From Plasmodiophora brassicae (Eukaryota; Endomyxa; Phytomyxea; Plasmodiophorida; Plasmodiophoridae), in contig JASFAU010000006.1 in NCBI GenBank assembly GCA_039704465.1, positions 1,364,001-1,428,000 on the forward strand: a stretch of DNA of 64,000 nt. Direction: 5' to 3'. Every line of letters starts with the position of its first letter. Position 1 is the first letter of the stretch. Both the position numbers and the translations under genes were made by a program. The notes under the pieces are model-generated. The model was given only the letters and a program-made list of their open reading frames with translations. It ran no database searches and was not told the origin of the DNA. This document shows, one piece after another, positions 52,768 to 63,990 of the stretch.

Positions 52768-55700
52768 CTAGGCGGTCCGTTTCTTGGCCCGCATGGCCGT
52801 GTCCTTCGTCGACTTGGACGACGCGCCCGGGCTATACCCGCACAGCGGCACGTCCTCGACACGCGCCAGGTTCAGTCGTTGATGGATCTGCACGCCCGAC
52901 CGTGTGAGTCCCGCGTCGATCGTCCACAGGAAGGCGCACGTACCCGGTACTGATTGGCAGCCTGTGAGGCGGGCGTCGCGCCGCCCGGCTTCGCGTAGCT
53001 GGGACTGGATTCCAGCGGGACGCGCGGCGCCTGCGACGCCTGCTTGCCCGACAGCAGGCTGGTCTTCAGCCGTGTGAATTCGGCGTTCGCCCGGATCTTC
53101 TTGATCTCGTCCCAGTACCCATCCAGCTCCTGGTCGGCGGCCCGTGCGTCGTCCTCGGCCGCGGGCTCGCCCGACGCCTCGTCCGTCGTCTGCTTCGTCG
53201 TCGATTCCATCCGCAGCAACTAGGGCAGACGCGACGTCAGACATCGCCGTTGGCACACGCGACGTTGCCCGCACGTTGGCCGGGCTCTGCCACGTCGATC
53301 GATCCGTCAGGCTCCATGGGGCGCGATCCGACACGAACATGCCGACCAGGCTGCCGTCCAGCGACCACAAGCGTATGCGCCGGTCCGTTGCCGTCGTCAC
53401 GAGCATCTCGCGCCCGTCGACCATTGCTGTGCCAATCGCGCGCGTCATCACAGGGCGGAACGCGCGCGTCCCAGCAGGGTCGCGACGTACACAGACTGCT
53501 GATGGAGCGTTCGTGCGCGCGCCACGTCCTCGCGTGCTGGATGCCGACCTGCGGCTGTCGAACGGTCGCCCAGACCTTGACGTACCCGCTGGAGTCGCCG
53601 GTGACCAGCGTGCGGTCGTTGCCGCTCTTGACGATGGCCATGATGCCGGCGGGGGACGACGCGGGGCTGCCCGCGACCTGCATCACCAGCGGCCAGCTGG
53701 TCCTGGACCCATCCCAGCCGCGGACGCGCCCTGGACAGGCGTTCGAATTCGTCGGGGAGCATTGCGCGCTCTCTCGACACGTACCGTCGGAGCCGGCCGA
53801 GATCAGCAGCGAGAGGGTCGGCAGCCAGGCCAGGGCGTCGACGCTGGTGGACTCGGCGCCGTCGACGAGCCGTCGCTTGGCGGATTTCGAGTCCAGGCTC
53901 CAGATGACGACGGCGCCGTCCGCGCCGCCCGACGCCAGCCACGTGTTCCCGCACCAGACCATGCAGGTGATGTCGCCGGTGTGGCCCTTGGCCCCGGCCG
54001 CCATCGTGCTGGCGATCGGCTGCACCTTGTCGGCGTGGTCCTCCCAGACCCGGATGCGGGCGTCCCACCCGCCGGCCACGATGAACTTGGACGGGCTGTC
54101 CGCCGACCGGTCGTCGACGATGAAGGCGAGCGAGGTGACCTCTCGGCGGTCGCGGCCGGGCGCCGCCCCGTCGACGCAGTCGGACAGGCACTGCCCGCTG
54201 CTAAAGTTCCAGACCTTGACCGACCCGTCGTCCCCGCCCGTTATCAGTCGGCGCATGGACGCGTCCAGCGCCATGGCCGTGATCGACGACGCCCGCCGGT
54301 GCACGTTCCGGTACGAGAACACGCTGCGGCCGGTCTCCAGGTCCCAGACCTGGGGGCGCGGGGGTGTTCAGCGGCGGGCAGGCGCGGCGCGGGTGTCGTC
54401 GGCAACGGACCGACCTTGACCTGGGAGCCCACGTCGCCGGAGACGACCTGGCCGAAATTCGAATTGTAGATGGCCGTGCAGATCGAGTGGTCGTGCGACA
54501 GCGTCTCCGCCTGGCTGACCGCCTTGCTGGGCCAGACGTCCAGGCGGTTCGTCGCCGCCAGCAGGCAGGAGTGCGCCTTCACCCAGGTCAGGCGCGAGAT
54601 GCGGTTCTCGGGGCGGTAATGGTTCGCGTCCGTTATCGTCTGCATGCACCTGAAGTTCCTGACGTCCCACACCTGCCGCGCGCCCTAAGCCACTGATCGG
54701 GCGGCACGAACGCGCCGCACGGCGAACCTTGATGGTCTTGTCGACAGCGAGCGAGATGATCTGGTTCTTGTCCTCGTTGACGACGACCTGCTGGACGGCG
54801 GCCATGTGCCCGGACAGCGAGTTGATCTCGCGGCACCGGAACGGGTCCCAGGCCGTGATCCGGCGCGACGACCCGCACGACACCATGAACTTGTACCCGG
54901 CGCAGAAGTCGAACGAGTACACGCCCTTCCGGTGCCCGGTGAACTTCTTCCGCACCGGGTCCTGCGCCCCGTCGTCAACCCACCACCAGGACGGGGGAAG
55001 CGCCCGACGGTGCCCCACACGCACCTGCCCGTGCCTCTCGACGTCCAGGAACTTGACGGTGCGGTCCAGGGAGCTGGTCACGAGCGCGTCCAGCTCCGGG
55101 ATCCATTTGATGTCGGTGACCCAGTCGGTGTGCACGCCGGGGAACGCTACGGCCAACGTTTTAGACGTCGTCGACGAGCGGGCGCCGGGCGCGCGCGTGT
55201 ACCTTCCCGACGGACGCCAATGCATTTCGGCGAATCATGGCTGCACTCGGCGATGGCGCCGTCGCACGCGTGCCATTTCTCGTCGAACGCGTGGATCGTG
55301 ATCGTGCCCATCGTATCGCCGATGGCCATGATGTCCTACACACATCACGCGGCAGGGTCACGCCCGCAGCGCGCGTGTGATGATGACAACGAGAGCGCCG
55401 ACCTCGGTGGGCGACGGGATGCCAGTGACGCACACGGGCATGTTCTCCAGCATGGTCTGCATTCGCTGCGGTTGCTGCTGGCGTCGCAGCTCGGCGAACG
55501 TCAGGCCGTTGTTCCGGGTGACCGGGTCGTCGTTGAACCGGGACACGAGCTCGAACGACGTGGCGTCGTAGAAGTGGGCGCGCAGGTCGGCGCTGACCAT
55601 GGCGAGGCGGTTCGACCGCGGCAGCAGGCACGACCCGATGATCCACGAGTTCCCGCAGCGCACCGTCCGCACGTGCAGGCGATCCTTGCAATTCCAGACC

Positions 55701-56253
55701 TTGAACGTGCCGTCCCGGCTCGACGTCACGTACTTGTCCGTCTTGGGGATGTACAGGACCGTCTCGATCATGTCCCGATGGTAGTGGTGGGCGTTGTCGG
55801 CCGGTTCCGGGACCGGCGACGGCACCAGCTCGTCGAACTGCGTTGGCAAACGACGTCAGCGATGGCGGCCACGACACCCGAAACCGAGCCGGCGTACGCT
55901 CGTGTCGTTGAACTCGTTGGCCTGGTTCTCCATCAGGAGGAAGTGCGTGAACTCGTCCCAGTCGACGGTCCCGTCCGAGTTGGCGTCAATCTTCATGAAC
56001 AGGTGCGTCAGGTCGCGACGGTTCGTCGCCGTCTGCTTGCCGAGCACCTTGCCCAGCAGTGACACGAACTGTGTCCCGCCTCAGAACGAGCGCTCTGGCA
56101 CGTTCGACGACTACATGCTACCTCGTCCTCTTCCAGACCGCCATCGGCCTCGTCAAAGTACGTCTTCAGCAACTCGAGCGACTCCGCATTGATGCTGACG
56201 CCCTGCTGGCCGTCGTCGGTGCCCGCATCACCGGCACGACCGACGCCGTCCAT
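52768..56253 (-). CDS. EF-hand plus WD40-repeat protein, WDR49/WDR64-like (12 exons)
   Basis: Minus-strand exons: 56122-56253, 55898-56068, 55403-55837, 55203-55335, 55025-55146, 54728-54961, 54415-54672, 53785-54349, 53497-53730, 53275-53426, 52944-53219 and 52768-52887. Introns are 53-70 nt and the product is about 943 aa. The EF-hand loop is DANSDGTVDWDEF (about residue 74). WD blades run from TVLYIPKTDKYVTSSRDGTF to MLVTTATDRRIRLWSLDGSL, more than ten in number, so two propellers. The tail is Ser/Lys-rich. The layout of an N-terminal EF-hand followed by double WD40 is that of WDR49/WDR64, proteins linked to motile cilia, which would suit an organism with a flagellated stage. The exon 9/10 junction (donor GTCTGTG) is the least certain. 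Confidence 0.85.
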
Positions 56254-56435
56254 CCCGGGGGACGACCTAGTCAACGGTACCGAGGGGGTACACACTTCGC
56301 CCCCGGGGATAGGTATATGTGACCACGTGCGGATTGCAACAGGGGCGGCGAGCGCCAACGGCGTGTTTTAGTCACGAAGCGCGCGCGGGCCCTGGCGGAC
56401 AGCAGACCACAAGCACGACGACGATGGAGACGCGG

Positions 56436-57640
56436 TCAGACTTGAACAGCGCTGATGCTGCAGCCGGTGGCGACACCGTTCGCGTCGACGGAGACGGTGA
56501 TCGGGCTGGGGATGCCCAGCAGGCCGGCACAGTCGAGGCCGGCGGCCTCGAACGCCCCCTGGAACCGGGCGCACATGAAGTTGAACAGCTGGTTGCCCGT
56601 GGCCGGGTCTGGCGACGCGACCGTCGTGAAGAATCTCTGGAAATGGTCCTGGAAACGGGTCGGGGCGATGTTCGCCAGGTTCCGGCAGTAGTCGGTGGGC
56701 GACCCGGACGCGTTCGGGTCCTGGAACACGCCGGCACGATACAGGTTCCGCTTCTGCAGGTTCGGCTGCCCGTTGACGACGACCATGGCGTCATTGTCGG
56801 GGACGAGCGCGACGGGCGCCTGCTGGAACCGGGCGGCCTGGATCTCGTCCAGCGCCAGGGACGGCGAGGTCGCACCCGGGTCCTCCAGCACGTTGCCAAC
56901 GAAGAGCGCGCACTGGAGGACGCCGGCAATGTACTCCACGAGGCCGTTATCGCTGCCGTTGCTGATGACTTTGGCGCCCGGGAGATCCCTGCGGTTCGCG
57001 GCCGTGTTCTGGGCGACCTGGCCAGACGCGGTCAGAAGGTACGTCGTATCGACGTTGTCGCTCTGGTCCATGTCGACGATGGCGAAGTCTCTGGTCGACG
57101 GGCACGGCTGCCCGTCCAGGCCGGTCCCGAGCGGGGTCACGTTCTGCACGTTCTGGGCGGCCTGGAAGAAGGCGACCGCGTTACAGTAGGCCACCTGGCC
57201 GAACAGTGAATCGGGCAGGCCGTTCACACAGTTGCCGTTGGCCAGGCCCGGGCCCGTCAGGGTCAGCGTGTCGCCGTTCGACCCGAACCAGATGCCGACG
57301 ATCGCGTTAGCAGGCAGGCTGGGGACGACGGGCGGCGCGGCCGGCTGCGTGCCCGCGTTGATCACCAGCGGGTGGTACACCGAGATTGTCTGCGTCGCTG
57401 GATCGTAGATGGACGCCTCCGCGAACGACGCCGTGTCGGCTGCTTGATCGCAGCCGGTCATCTATAGCAGGTGGCGTGTCAATCTCCGAGCACAGGGGAT
57501 CGCAAGCGGGGCGGGCCGACCGTGTACGGGGTCGCCAGCCCCTCCGCGGTCAGCGGGTTAGGAGGCACCGTGATGACGCAGTCCTGCCCATGGACGGCGA
57601 CGGCACTGGCGACCACGAGGAGAACGACGGCAACGCGCAT
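56436..57640 (-). CDS. Secreted protein of unknown function (2 exons)
   Basis: Exons are 57521-57640 and 56436-57461, with a 59-nt intron, giving 381 aa. The signal peptide is MRVAVVLLVVASAVAVHGQ. The body has the look of a globular extracellular domain: IVGIWFGSNGDTLTLTGPGL, NCVNGLPDSLFGQVAYCNAV, AFFQAAQNVQN, DFAIVDMDQSDNVDTTYLLT, and a C-terminal half with cysteines (YCRNLANIAP, FNFMCARFQGAF, LDCAGLLGI). It reminds me of uncharacterised secreted proteins from filamentous fungi, but I cannot name a family. No transmembrane segment. Confidence 0.8.
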
Positions 57641-57972
57641 GTTCGCGATGCAACCCGGCGCAGGCACACGATGTCGCTGGCAGGAACCCGTTTGCCGAAT
57701 GAGGCGCATCGATTCGGGATGCCCTTGCGATCATCGGGGTACGAATTCTGGATGAATCGAGAAGCGGGTCATGCACGAAGGCGGACACCTTGGTGCCGGG
57801 TTCCACCCAGATATGCCCGGGCGGGACGCGTGCCCAGCGCCGCTGCCTGGGCCTTCATTGCGCAGAGCGTGCTTCGTCTGGTTGCGCGAGCGCGGGGGAA
57901 CGACGTGTGACGACAGTCGCGCAATTTTTGTGCGTTGCAGCTCGTCGTCGCGGGGCGGGGCCGTGACGGGCG

Positions 57973-58315
57973 ATGACGCGGGGCAACCAGCGCGACGTGG
58001 TAAGGCGCCGCCGCGCGACGGACCGGGGCGGGCATCGTGGCGCCGTTCCAGTGACCCGGTCGCTGCTGTAGGATCGCGAGCGCGCCCGTAAACGGGCCGA
58101 GAAGAACGCCAAGCCGAAGTCGACGTCGACGTCGGACCTGCGCAAGAAGCAGGAACAGTGAGGACCCGCGCTATACGCCGCCGCGAGCCTCGCTGATGGT
58201 CTGATGCCGAACGTTCGACAGAGATGCGGCCATTATGCGCCAGAAATTGGAAGCGTCGAAGAAGCGCAAAGAAGAGGCGGCGGCGGCGGCGGCTGCCGCT
58301 GCGACAAAGAAATAG
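57973..58315 (+). CDS. SERF/4F5-family small protein (3 exons)
   Basis: Exons are 57973-57999, 58072-58157 and 58222-58315, with introns of 72 and 64 nt, giving 68 aa. The N-terminus MTRGNQRDVDRERARKRAEK is the 4F5/SERF signature (MTRGNQR...DR.RAQ/R). LRKKQEQDAAIMRQKLEASK matches the second conserved block (ERDAxxLxxKxxxK), and the protein ends with nine Ala and TKK. A TGA at 58158-58160 would stop the protein if intron 2 were retained; splicing at CA/GTGAGG removes it. SERF proteins are small disordered basic proteins that alter aggregation of other proteins. Intracellular. Confidence 0.88.
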
Positions 58316-58646
58316 CGGGCCGGGCGGGCGCTCCAGTTTGCCCAGCCATCACGGCCGATATGCATGAACAGGAACGTTCCCAGGCATGCCACGTCTGTGC
58401 AGCCGACGAAATGGTCGACGATGCCTCGATGACGCGGGCAGTCGTTGCCGTTGCGACTCGGGGTGCCAATTGCGTTCGTTCGTGCCAGCGAAAGGCCCGT
58501 TTTAATGAGGCGTTCACTGCGGGCGGCCACGTGCCTAGAACGTTGGGGGCATGGCGATGATGCTTGAGGGAGAGAGATCACGTCTGATGATGAGGATGAT
58601 GGCCGCCGCCGGGAACGCCCTGCCTGTCCAGGATCGGAGGGGCGAC

Positions 58647-60007
58647 CTACGTCTGTCTCGACTTGACAACCTTCCGGTAGGCGTACTGGATGGACTTGGC
58701 GACGCCGGCCGAGTAGACACCTTTCAGCGTTTGCCAGAAGCTGGCACGCTGCCCGATGCGCCCGATGCATCGTCGCAGGACCCTGGCGGCCGACTCCACA
58801 GATACCAGCGCGTGGCGCCACGATGCCGCCTGCGTCGCGTCACCGACGGCTCGGAACTCCCTGAAGCACAGGTCCCGGAGGTGGTCGGGAAGACGCGCGA
58901 ACACGCCGCACAGGTGATGCAGGTCGAGGGCGCGCTGGAACCGGGACCCGTCTGCCTCTGGCCTACGCAGGCACGCATTGTGAGTTTCAGGGGTGCCACG
59001 CTGCCGACCAGCACCGACCGAAGGTACCCGAGGCGGCCGGCGTACTCGAAGCAGGGCGCATACAATCGGCGGAACCCGTCGCGGTTCACATTGACAATGT
59101 TGGCGACCTTCCGCGGGTTCTCCCCCATGCCTGGATCGGGCGGCACAGTAAATACACGCGATGCACACATCATGATCCGCGCGCGCCGACCGATGTGCAT
59201 GCGGATGTCGCCCGAGTACGATAGCCCGGCGATGGTCATGAACAGGTCGTGTTCGGTGAACCGGGCCGGTTGCATGACCAGCGCCGACAGGAACGCCTGC
59301 TGCAGGTTGCAGGCCGACCAGCGGTCGATCTCGTCCGTCGACGCCAGGATCGTTTGCTGCGCACACACACGTTCACGTCAGACGATGGCGGTGCAGGCAG
59401 CGGGCAGGCAGCGTACGTACCGGTTTCTGCATTCGCCCGCTAACGTACAGGGTCGACCAGGTTCGCAAATCGTGCAGGAGGTCCTCGACAGCGATGACGC
59501 CATACTTGATCATCTACTACGCAGGCGCTTAGCACCCGCGCGTGCGGTCGCGACCACACGCGCCTACCGTGCGCTCGTCGTACGGCACCAGCGTGTTGAA
59601 ATGGACGCCGGCGGCCGTCCTCTGCATCCGGGATACACCGCCTGCGGGGGGACGGGCGCTCGGCGTCAGCGGGGCAATCCGCACACGTCGCGATCGCACC
59701 AGACGCGTACCTGGTCCCAGCAGACGCGCCAGGCACGAATAGTGCCGCGGGTGCTGGTCCATGTTGTCGGCGTGCCAGGACGGTGAATCGCGGACACCTG
59801 ATGCAAACGCGATCAAGGTCAGGAGGCGCATGGCCGGGACAGGGCGAACGCGCGCCCCGGACCGAATATGAAGTCGACCATGGTGGCGGTCGGGTCGGGC
59901 CCGCGCCCGGCCTGCGGCACGACGCCGGACCCGTACGCCATGGCGAACTCGACGGGCGGAAAGCGCCGAAGGATGCTGCTCAGGGTGGCGCGCTCGGCCA
60001 CCGCCAT
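58647..60007 (-). CDS. TAM41: Mitochondrial phosphatidate cytidylyltransferase TAM41 (7 exons)
   Basis: Makes CDP-diacylglycerol from phosphatidate and CTP at the inner mitochondrial membrane, the first step of cardiolipin synthesis. Minus-strand exons: 59863-60007, 59711-59797, 59568-59641, 59421-59513, 59191-59356, 59019-59130 and 58647-58962, giving 330 aa. Signatures are MAYGSGVVPQ and MVDFIFGVRD (nucleotidyltransferase core), QHPRHYS, GVHFNTLVPY, MIKYGVIAVEDLLHDLRTW, LYVSGRMQKPV, RFTEHDLFMTIAGLSYSGDI, RMHIG, NPRKVANIV and RLYAPCFEY. The C-terminal helices end KSIQYAYRKVVKSRQT. Divergent from the ZnF-UBP gene, with 107 bp between starts. Confidence 0.92.
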
Positions 60008-60114
60008 GGACGTCGTCGTCGTCGACGCCACCGCGTGCGCGCGCTCTGCCGTCCGATTGGGCGGCGCGGCGCTGCGGGGCGCGTCCGCAATCTCCGGTTC
60101 CCGGTCGCCCGGCG

Positions 60115-60522
60115 ATGTCGAACGACACCGGCGGGTGGGTCGAGGCCCGGCGCACCTGCCCCCACGTCCAGGAGCACGTTGCGGTCGCGCCGGACGACGA
60201 CGACGAGCGGAAGGATGGTGGGGCGGTTGATCGGCGCTGCCGGTCGTGTGCGACGGCGGCGGGCGGCGACCTGGCGGAGCCCTGGGTCTGCGTCCGCTGC
60301 TGGGCGACGCATTGCGGGCGGTATGTGCACGGGCACGCGCGCGCCCACGCGATCAGCGCCGGGCACCAGATCGCGTGCGGCTGGGCGGACCTGTCGTTCT
60401 GGTGCTACGCGTGCGACGCGTACCTGGACCATCGCGCCATTCGCGCCGTCTACGACCTGTACAGCCATCTGCACGTCCGCAAGTTCCACTGCCCGTCGCC
60501 GGAACCCTACGCGGGTCCATAA
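60115..60522 (+). CDS. Stand-alone ZnF-UBP (BUZ/PAZ) domain protein
   Basis: 135 aa, single exon. The core is CRSCATAAGG, then EPWVCVRCWATHCGRYVHGH, ARAHAISAGHQIACGWADLS, FWCYACDAYLDHRAIRAVYD. This has the zinc-binding C/H pattern and the CGRYVxGHxxxH signature of UBP-type zinc fingers (HDAC6, USP5), which bind the free C-terminus of ubiquitin. There is no protease or deacetylase domain. A TCPHV motif lies near the N-terminus. It probably acts as a small ubiquitin-binding protein in the cytosol. Shares a divergent promoter region with TAM41. Confidence 0.88.
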   Translation: MSNDTGGWVEARRTCPHVQEHVAVAPDDDDERKDGGAVDRRCRSCATAAGGDLAEPWVCVRCWATHCGRYVHGHARAHAISAGHQIACGWADLSFWCYACDAYLDHRAIRAVYDLYSHLHVRKFHCPSPEPYAGP

Positions 60523-60826
60523 ACACGCGCGCGCTCTCGCGGATGACTTCGTAGGACGGCGGCGGGTCCCCTGCGTTCACGATCGACAGACAGCGTGCGA
60601 ACCACGGCGCGTGCCTGCCAACCGTGTGGGCACCGGTTGACCCTGCGGGTGCCCTGCGCTGTGGGTCATCACTCATCACCCCCAGGCCCCTGAACCGTCA
60701 TCCACGGCGATCCCAATAATAGCCCTGCCCCTGTCGCGGTCGGGATTGCGACGACGGCGCCGCCGGAGCCGGCTGCAGTCGCGCAGAATTCTATTATTGC
60801 CGCGGCTGCGATTCCCAGCAGGAGGC

Positions 60827-62481
60827 ATGCCGACGCTGACGTCGCCTGGGCTACCGCTGCCGCTGGACGTCGGTCCGCCGCGCCATGGGCGCTGTCGACG
60901 TCTAACCGGTGCGCTCTGCTCGACGGTGTTGCTGGCGTCGTTGCTCGGCGACGGCCGCGGCAGCGTCGTGTTCCCGAACGGCCGCGGGCGTCTGCAGGGC
61001 CTGACGCTGTACAGTCCGAACCCATCCAGGTTCCTGGGGCCGCAGATCGAGGACGACGTGCCGGCGCGCACCCTGGACATCTACATCCACTACGGCGACG
61101 CGTGCGACCCGAATCAGATCGACGCCGTCGAGGTCGCTGGCAAAGCCGTCATCATGGGCGGCGATGGCGCCTGCAGTTACTTCCAGCTGTACGACAACTT
61201 TGCGCGCAAGCGGGCCGCCGCCCTCCTAGGTACGGTTTGGCCGTCGGCGCCGACGCCTCAGCGTCTCACAGCGTGGCAGATACGCCCGCGTCGAATGCAC
61301 AGCCGGGCCGGTTCGTGCACTGGCGGGATGGCCCCGAAACCGACTGGCACCGTCGGCACCCGATGCTGCTGCTGGAGACAGATGCGGACGGCGACATTGC
61401 TGCCATGATCGCCGAGCAGGGCACGTCCCCGGACGGGCTCAGGGCCACGATCTCGATCGACGCGAACGAATGGGTTGACGTCTTTGCGTCGTGGCCGTAC
61501 CAGGTGTTCGTTCGGTGGCTGCCCACTGCCCTCTTCGCGACCGCTAGCGCGTTCGCCGGTGCGTTCCTGGTCGCGCATCTCCAGATCCTGTACGACCGGT
61601 TCACGGCGAAGGTTCGCCCGGAGCGGCGCACGGCCCGCCGCTGGTATCGGTTCATCACGTCGAAGCTGTACGGGGCGCACCTGGTCGCCCTGCTCATCGA
61701 GATGCTGTCGTCGATTGCCATGGCGATTGTCATCGGCGTCTCCGGGTTCTACTCCACGTCGAACGCCCCGGCCTGGGTCACGCTGTTCTTCACCATGCAG
61801 ATGACCGGTTGGGCCCTGGCCGCCACGTTCCTCTCGTCGATCGTCTGGAACTCGCGCCTGTCTTCCATCATGCCGAGGACCAGGAGGAAGGCGTGGTGGC
61901 CGGCCCGGGTCCTCCGCGGCGATTACTGCTGGGCTACGACGTGCATCTGCCTGTTCGTGATATTGCTCGAACTCGCCGTCGACGTCTGGTTCGTCACGTA
62001 CCTCAACTGGCTGTACTACGACGTCCCGTTCGGGACGATCGTCTCGGCGACGTTCTGCGCCCTCGAGGTGCTCCTCGGCACCAACTTCCTGTTCGGCGTC
62101 ATCAAGTACCTGGTGGAAGTGTCGCGAACCGCGACGTCGATTCCGTCCCGCGACACGGCCGTGCATCGCATCCTGCGTCGCATCTGGTGGTGTGCAGGCG
62201 TCGTTGGTCTGTCCATGGTCGGCGTGGCGGCCTGCGCCGCCATGATGTTCATCGACACGAACTGGTTCTTCCGGCCGGCCGGCTGGACGATCTGCTGGGG
62301 CGTCGGGTCCACGGCCCGAGCCACCGGCAGCCTGGGCCGTGTCTTCGTGTTCCAACCGCGACGACCCAAGGGCGAGTCGCACACGACCAGAACAGCGGCG
62401 TCGACCCGCGCGACGAAACGATGGTCGTCGTCGACGTCGACGACGAACGCTCATGCGTGCCCCTTAGGTACGGCGGCTTGA
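60827..62481 (+). CDS. PA-domain seven-transmembrane protein, diverged paralogue (2 exons)
   Basis: Exons are 60827-61229 and 61280-62481, with a 50-nt intron at the same place and phase as in the paralogue at 38719, giving 534 aa. The N-terminal hydrophobic stretch LTGALCSTVLLASLLGDGRG may be a signal anchor. The ectodomain shares FLGPQIEDDVPA, the D/Cys before the PA core, ACSYFQLYDNFARKRAAALL, and a longer insert before the first TM. Shared downstream are EWVDVFASWPYQVFVRWLPT, the seven hydrophobic segments (for example LLIEMLSSIAMAIVIGVSGF, ICLFVILLELAVDVWFVTYL, GLSMVGVAACAAMMFI) and STARATGSLGRVFVFQP. Intact. The last codons after PLG are uncertain because a donor-like GTACGG is present there. 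Confidence 0.8.
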
Positions 62482-62775
62482 TATAATGAAATCATGTGCT
62501 TGCGGAATTGGACCCATCGCTTCGCGAATGGCCCGCCCCGTCCGGAACGGGACAGCCTGCGATCGCGGTTCTCAGGGCAGACCCTTGGGCGTCACGTCAG
62601 CATCGCGGAGACTATCTGTCGTTCTGGACGACATGATCGCTGATTCGGAACCCGATGCGGTACTGGCTGGCTTGGTGGACTGTGTATCGGCGCGCCGTAC
62701 GTATCGATCGACTGAATATCTATTAATTCGGCGTCGTTCAAGTGAGTGAAGAGGTCTGCGAACAGTGGACGAACA

Positions 62776-63990
62776 ATGACACGGCCCGCGGTACGACGAC
62801 GGCATCCACTGCTGGCACTGAAAGGCATCGTTATCGCGTTTATGGTCGCGCTTGCCCCAGATGGGCATGTCGGCGCCGTCGACGTGTGCACCTTTTACAG
62901 TGCTGGGTGCCTTCCGGGTGCAGCAAAGATGTGGGGGACCTGGGTCTTGGGCGCCATGGTGGTAGGCGCTGAAACTTGTGTAGTGACTTGACCGGAAGGC
63001 AGTTGTCGGGACGCGTCGACGCGACATGGTTTGCGAACGTGTCCACACCTGCCGCTACGCGGACAATGTACGAGAGTTTCTTGCTGCCGACGCCTGCAAT
63101 CACGCAAACCGTCTGATTATCTTAATTACAGCATGATGGGCAAGAACAGGCTGACTTCGGTAGCACCGGACGCGTTCAAGGCATTCGTGAACCTTGCGCA
63201 CCTGTAATGTCGAGTGGCGCCAGCAAACTGTCGACCATATTGATGACTTATCGCATGCCTACATGCAACCGCAGCGAGATGTACACGAATTCCCTGACAT
63301 TTGTACCACAAGCTGTTCAGAACTTGACCTACCTGAACTGGCTGTAAGTGCACCTGCTGCGCACTCGTATGGTTTAGTGCTTACAGAACCGTTAACGAAG
63401 TGCTTCACATTGCACAGAGATTTCGGAAACAACCAAATTACGATTCTCCCGGATCATGCCTTAGACTTACTGACTCGCCTGACACTTCTGTCTGTTCCTG
63501 ACACGCCTTCCCCGACAAACGTTCACTTATGTACGTACTTGGTCTAGGCACATCGATACGAACTCGTTTCCTACCGTGCCAGACAACTTCTTCGACAAGC
63601 TGACGCAGCTCACCAACCTGGATCTGGGCAATAACCCGCAACTTCGCAGTGTGCCACGAAACGCTTTCACCCGACTAACGCAGATCACCAGCGTCACAAT
63701 GTATGGTCACGACCCGAGGCGTACCTTATCATCATAATGCTCATTAGCAAATGCACTGGAAACAGGACGTTCACAGATTGCCCTTCGTTAACCTGTGTGG
63801 CCATCAAACCACCAAACCTGCCTTTGGCAAACTACCAGGTTGGTACGCTGCCGACCTGCGGAACTCCAACGACATCGCCCCTACGAACGGTGCTGTCCTC
63901 ATATGCCGGCCGACGTCGCGCTTCAAGTACCGCCAGACGTGGCACATCAAGTACCGCAGGAGCGTCTCGGTGGCCGTCTTCGCATAGACT
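62776..63990 (+). CDS. Second LRR gene with one repeat per exon, partial at window end
   Basis: Starts at ATG 62776 with a hydrophobic signal-like stretch (LALKGIVIAFMVALAPDGHV) and Cys-containing VDVCTFYSAGCLPG; exon 1 probably ends at 62961. LRR exons follow: 63132-63203 (NRLTSVAPDAFKAFVNLAHL), 63275-63343 (NSLTFVPQAVQNLTYLNWL), 63418-63489 (NNQITILPDHALDLLTRLTL), and from 63548 a double repeat (NSFPTVPDNFFDKLTQLTNL, NPQLRSVPRNAFTRLTQITS). Each intron is phase 2, after the CT of a Leu codon, as in the array at 33-35 kb, but the repeat consensus differs (xVPxxAFxxLxxL). Towards the end CTGNRTFTDCPSLTC looks like a cysteine-rich cap. How the region 62999-63131 is spliced is unclear. The gene runs off the window. 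Confidence 0.65.

Noticed and set aside
53144..54469. 441-codon plus-strand frame (and a 389-codon one at 53250-54419)
   Set aside because: Antisense shadow of the GC-rich WD40 exons on minus; no domain and Arg/Ala-rich composition.
54806..56062. 418-codon plus-strand frame
   Set aside because: Antisense shadow of the EF-hand/WD40 gene; no family pattern.
61258..62454. 398-codon minus-strand frame
   Set aside because: Antisense to the third PA-7TM gene, Arg/Asp-rich, a codon-bias artefact.
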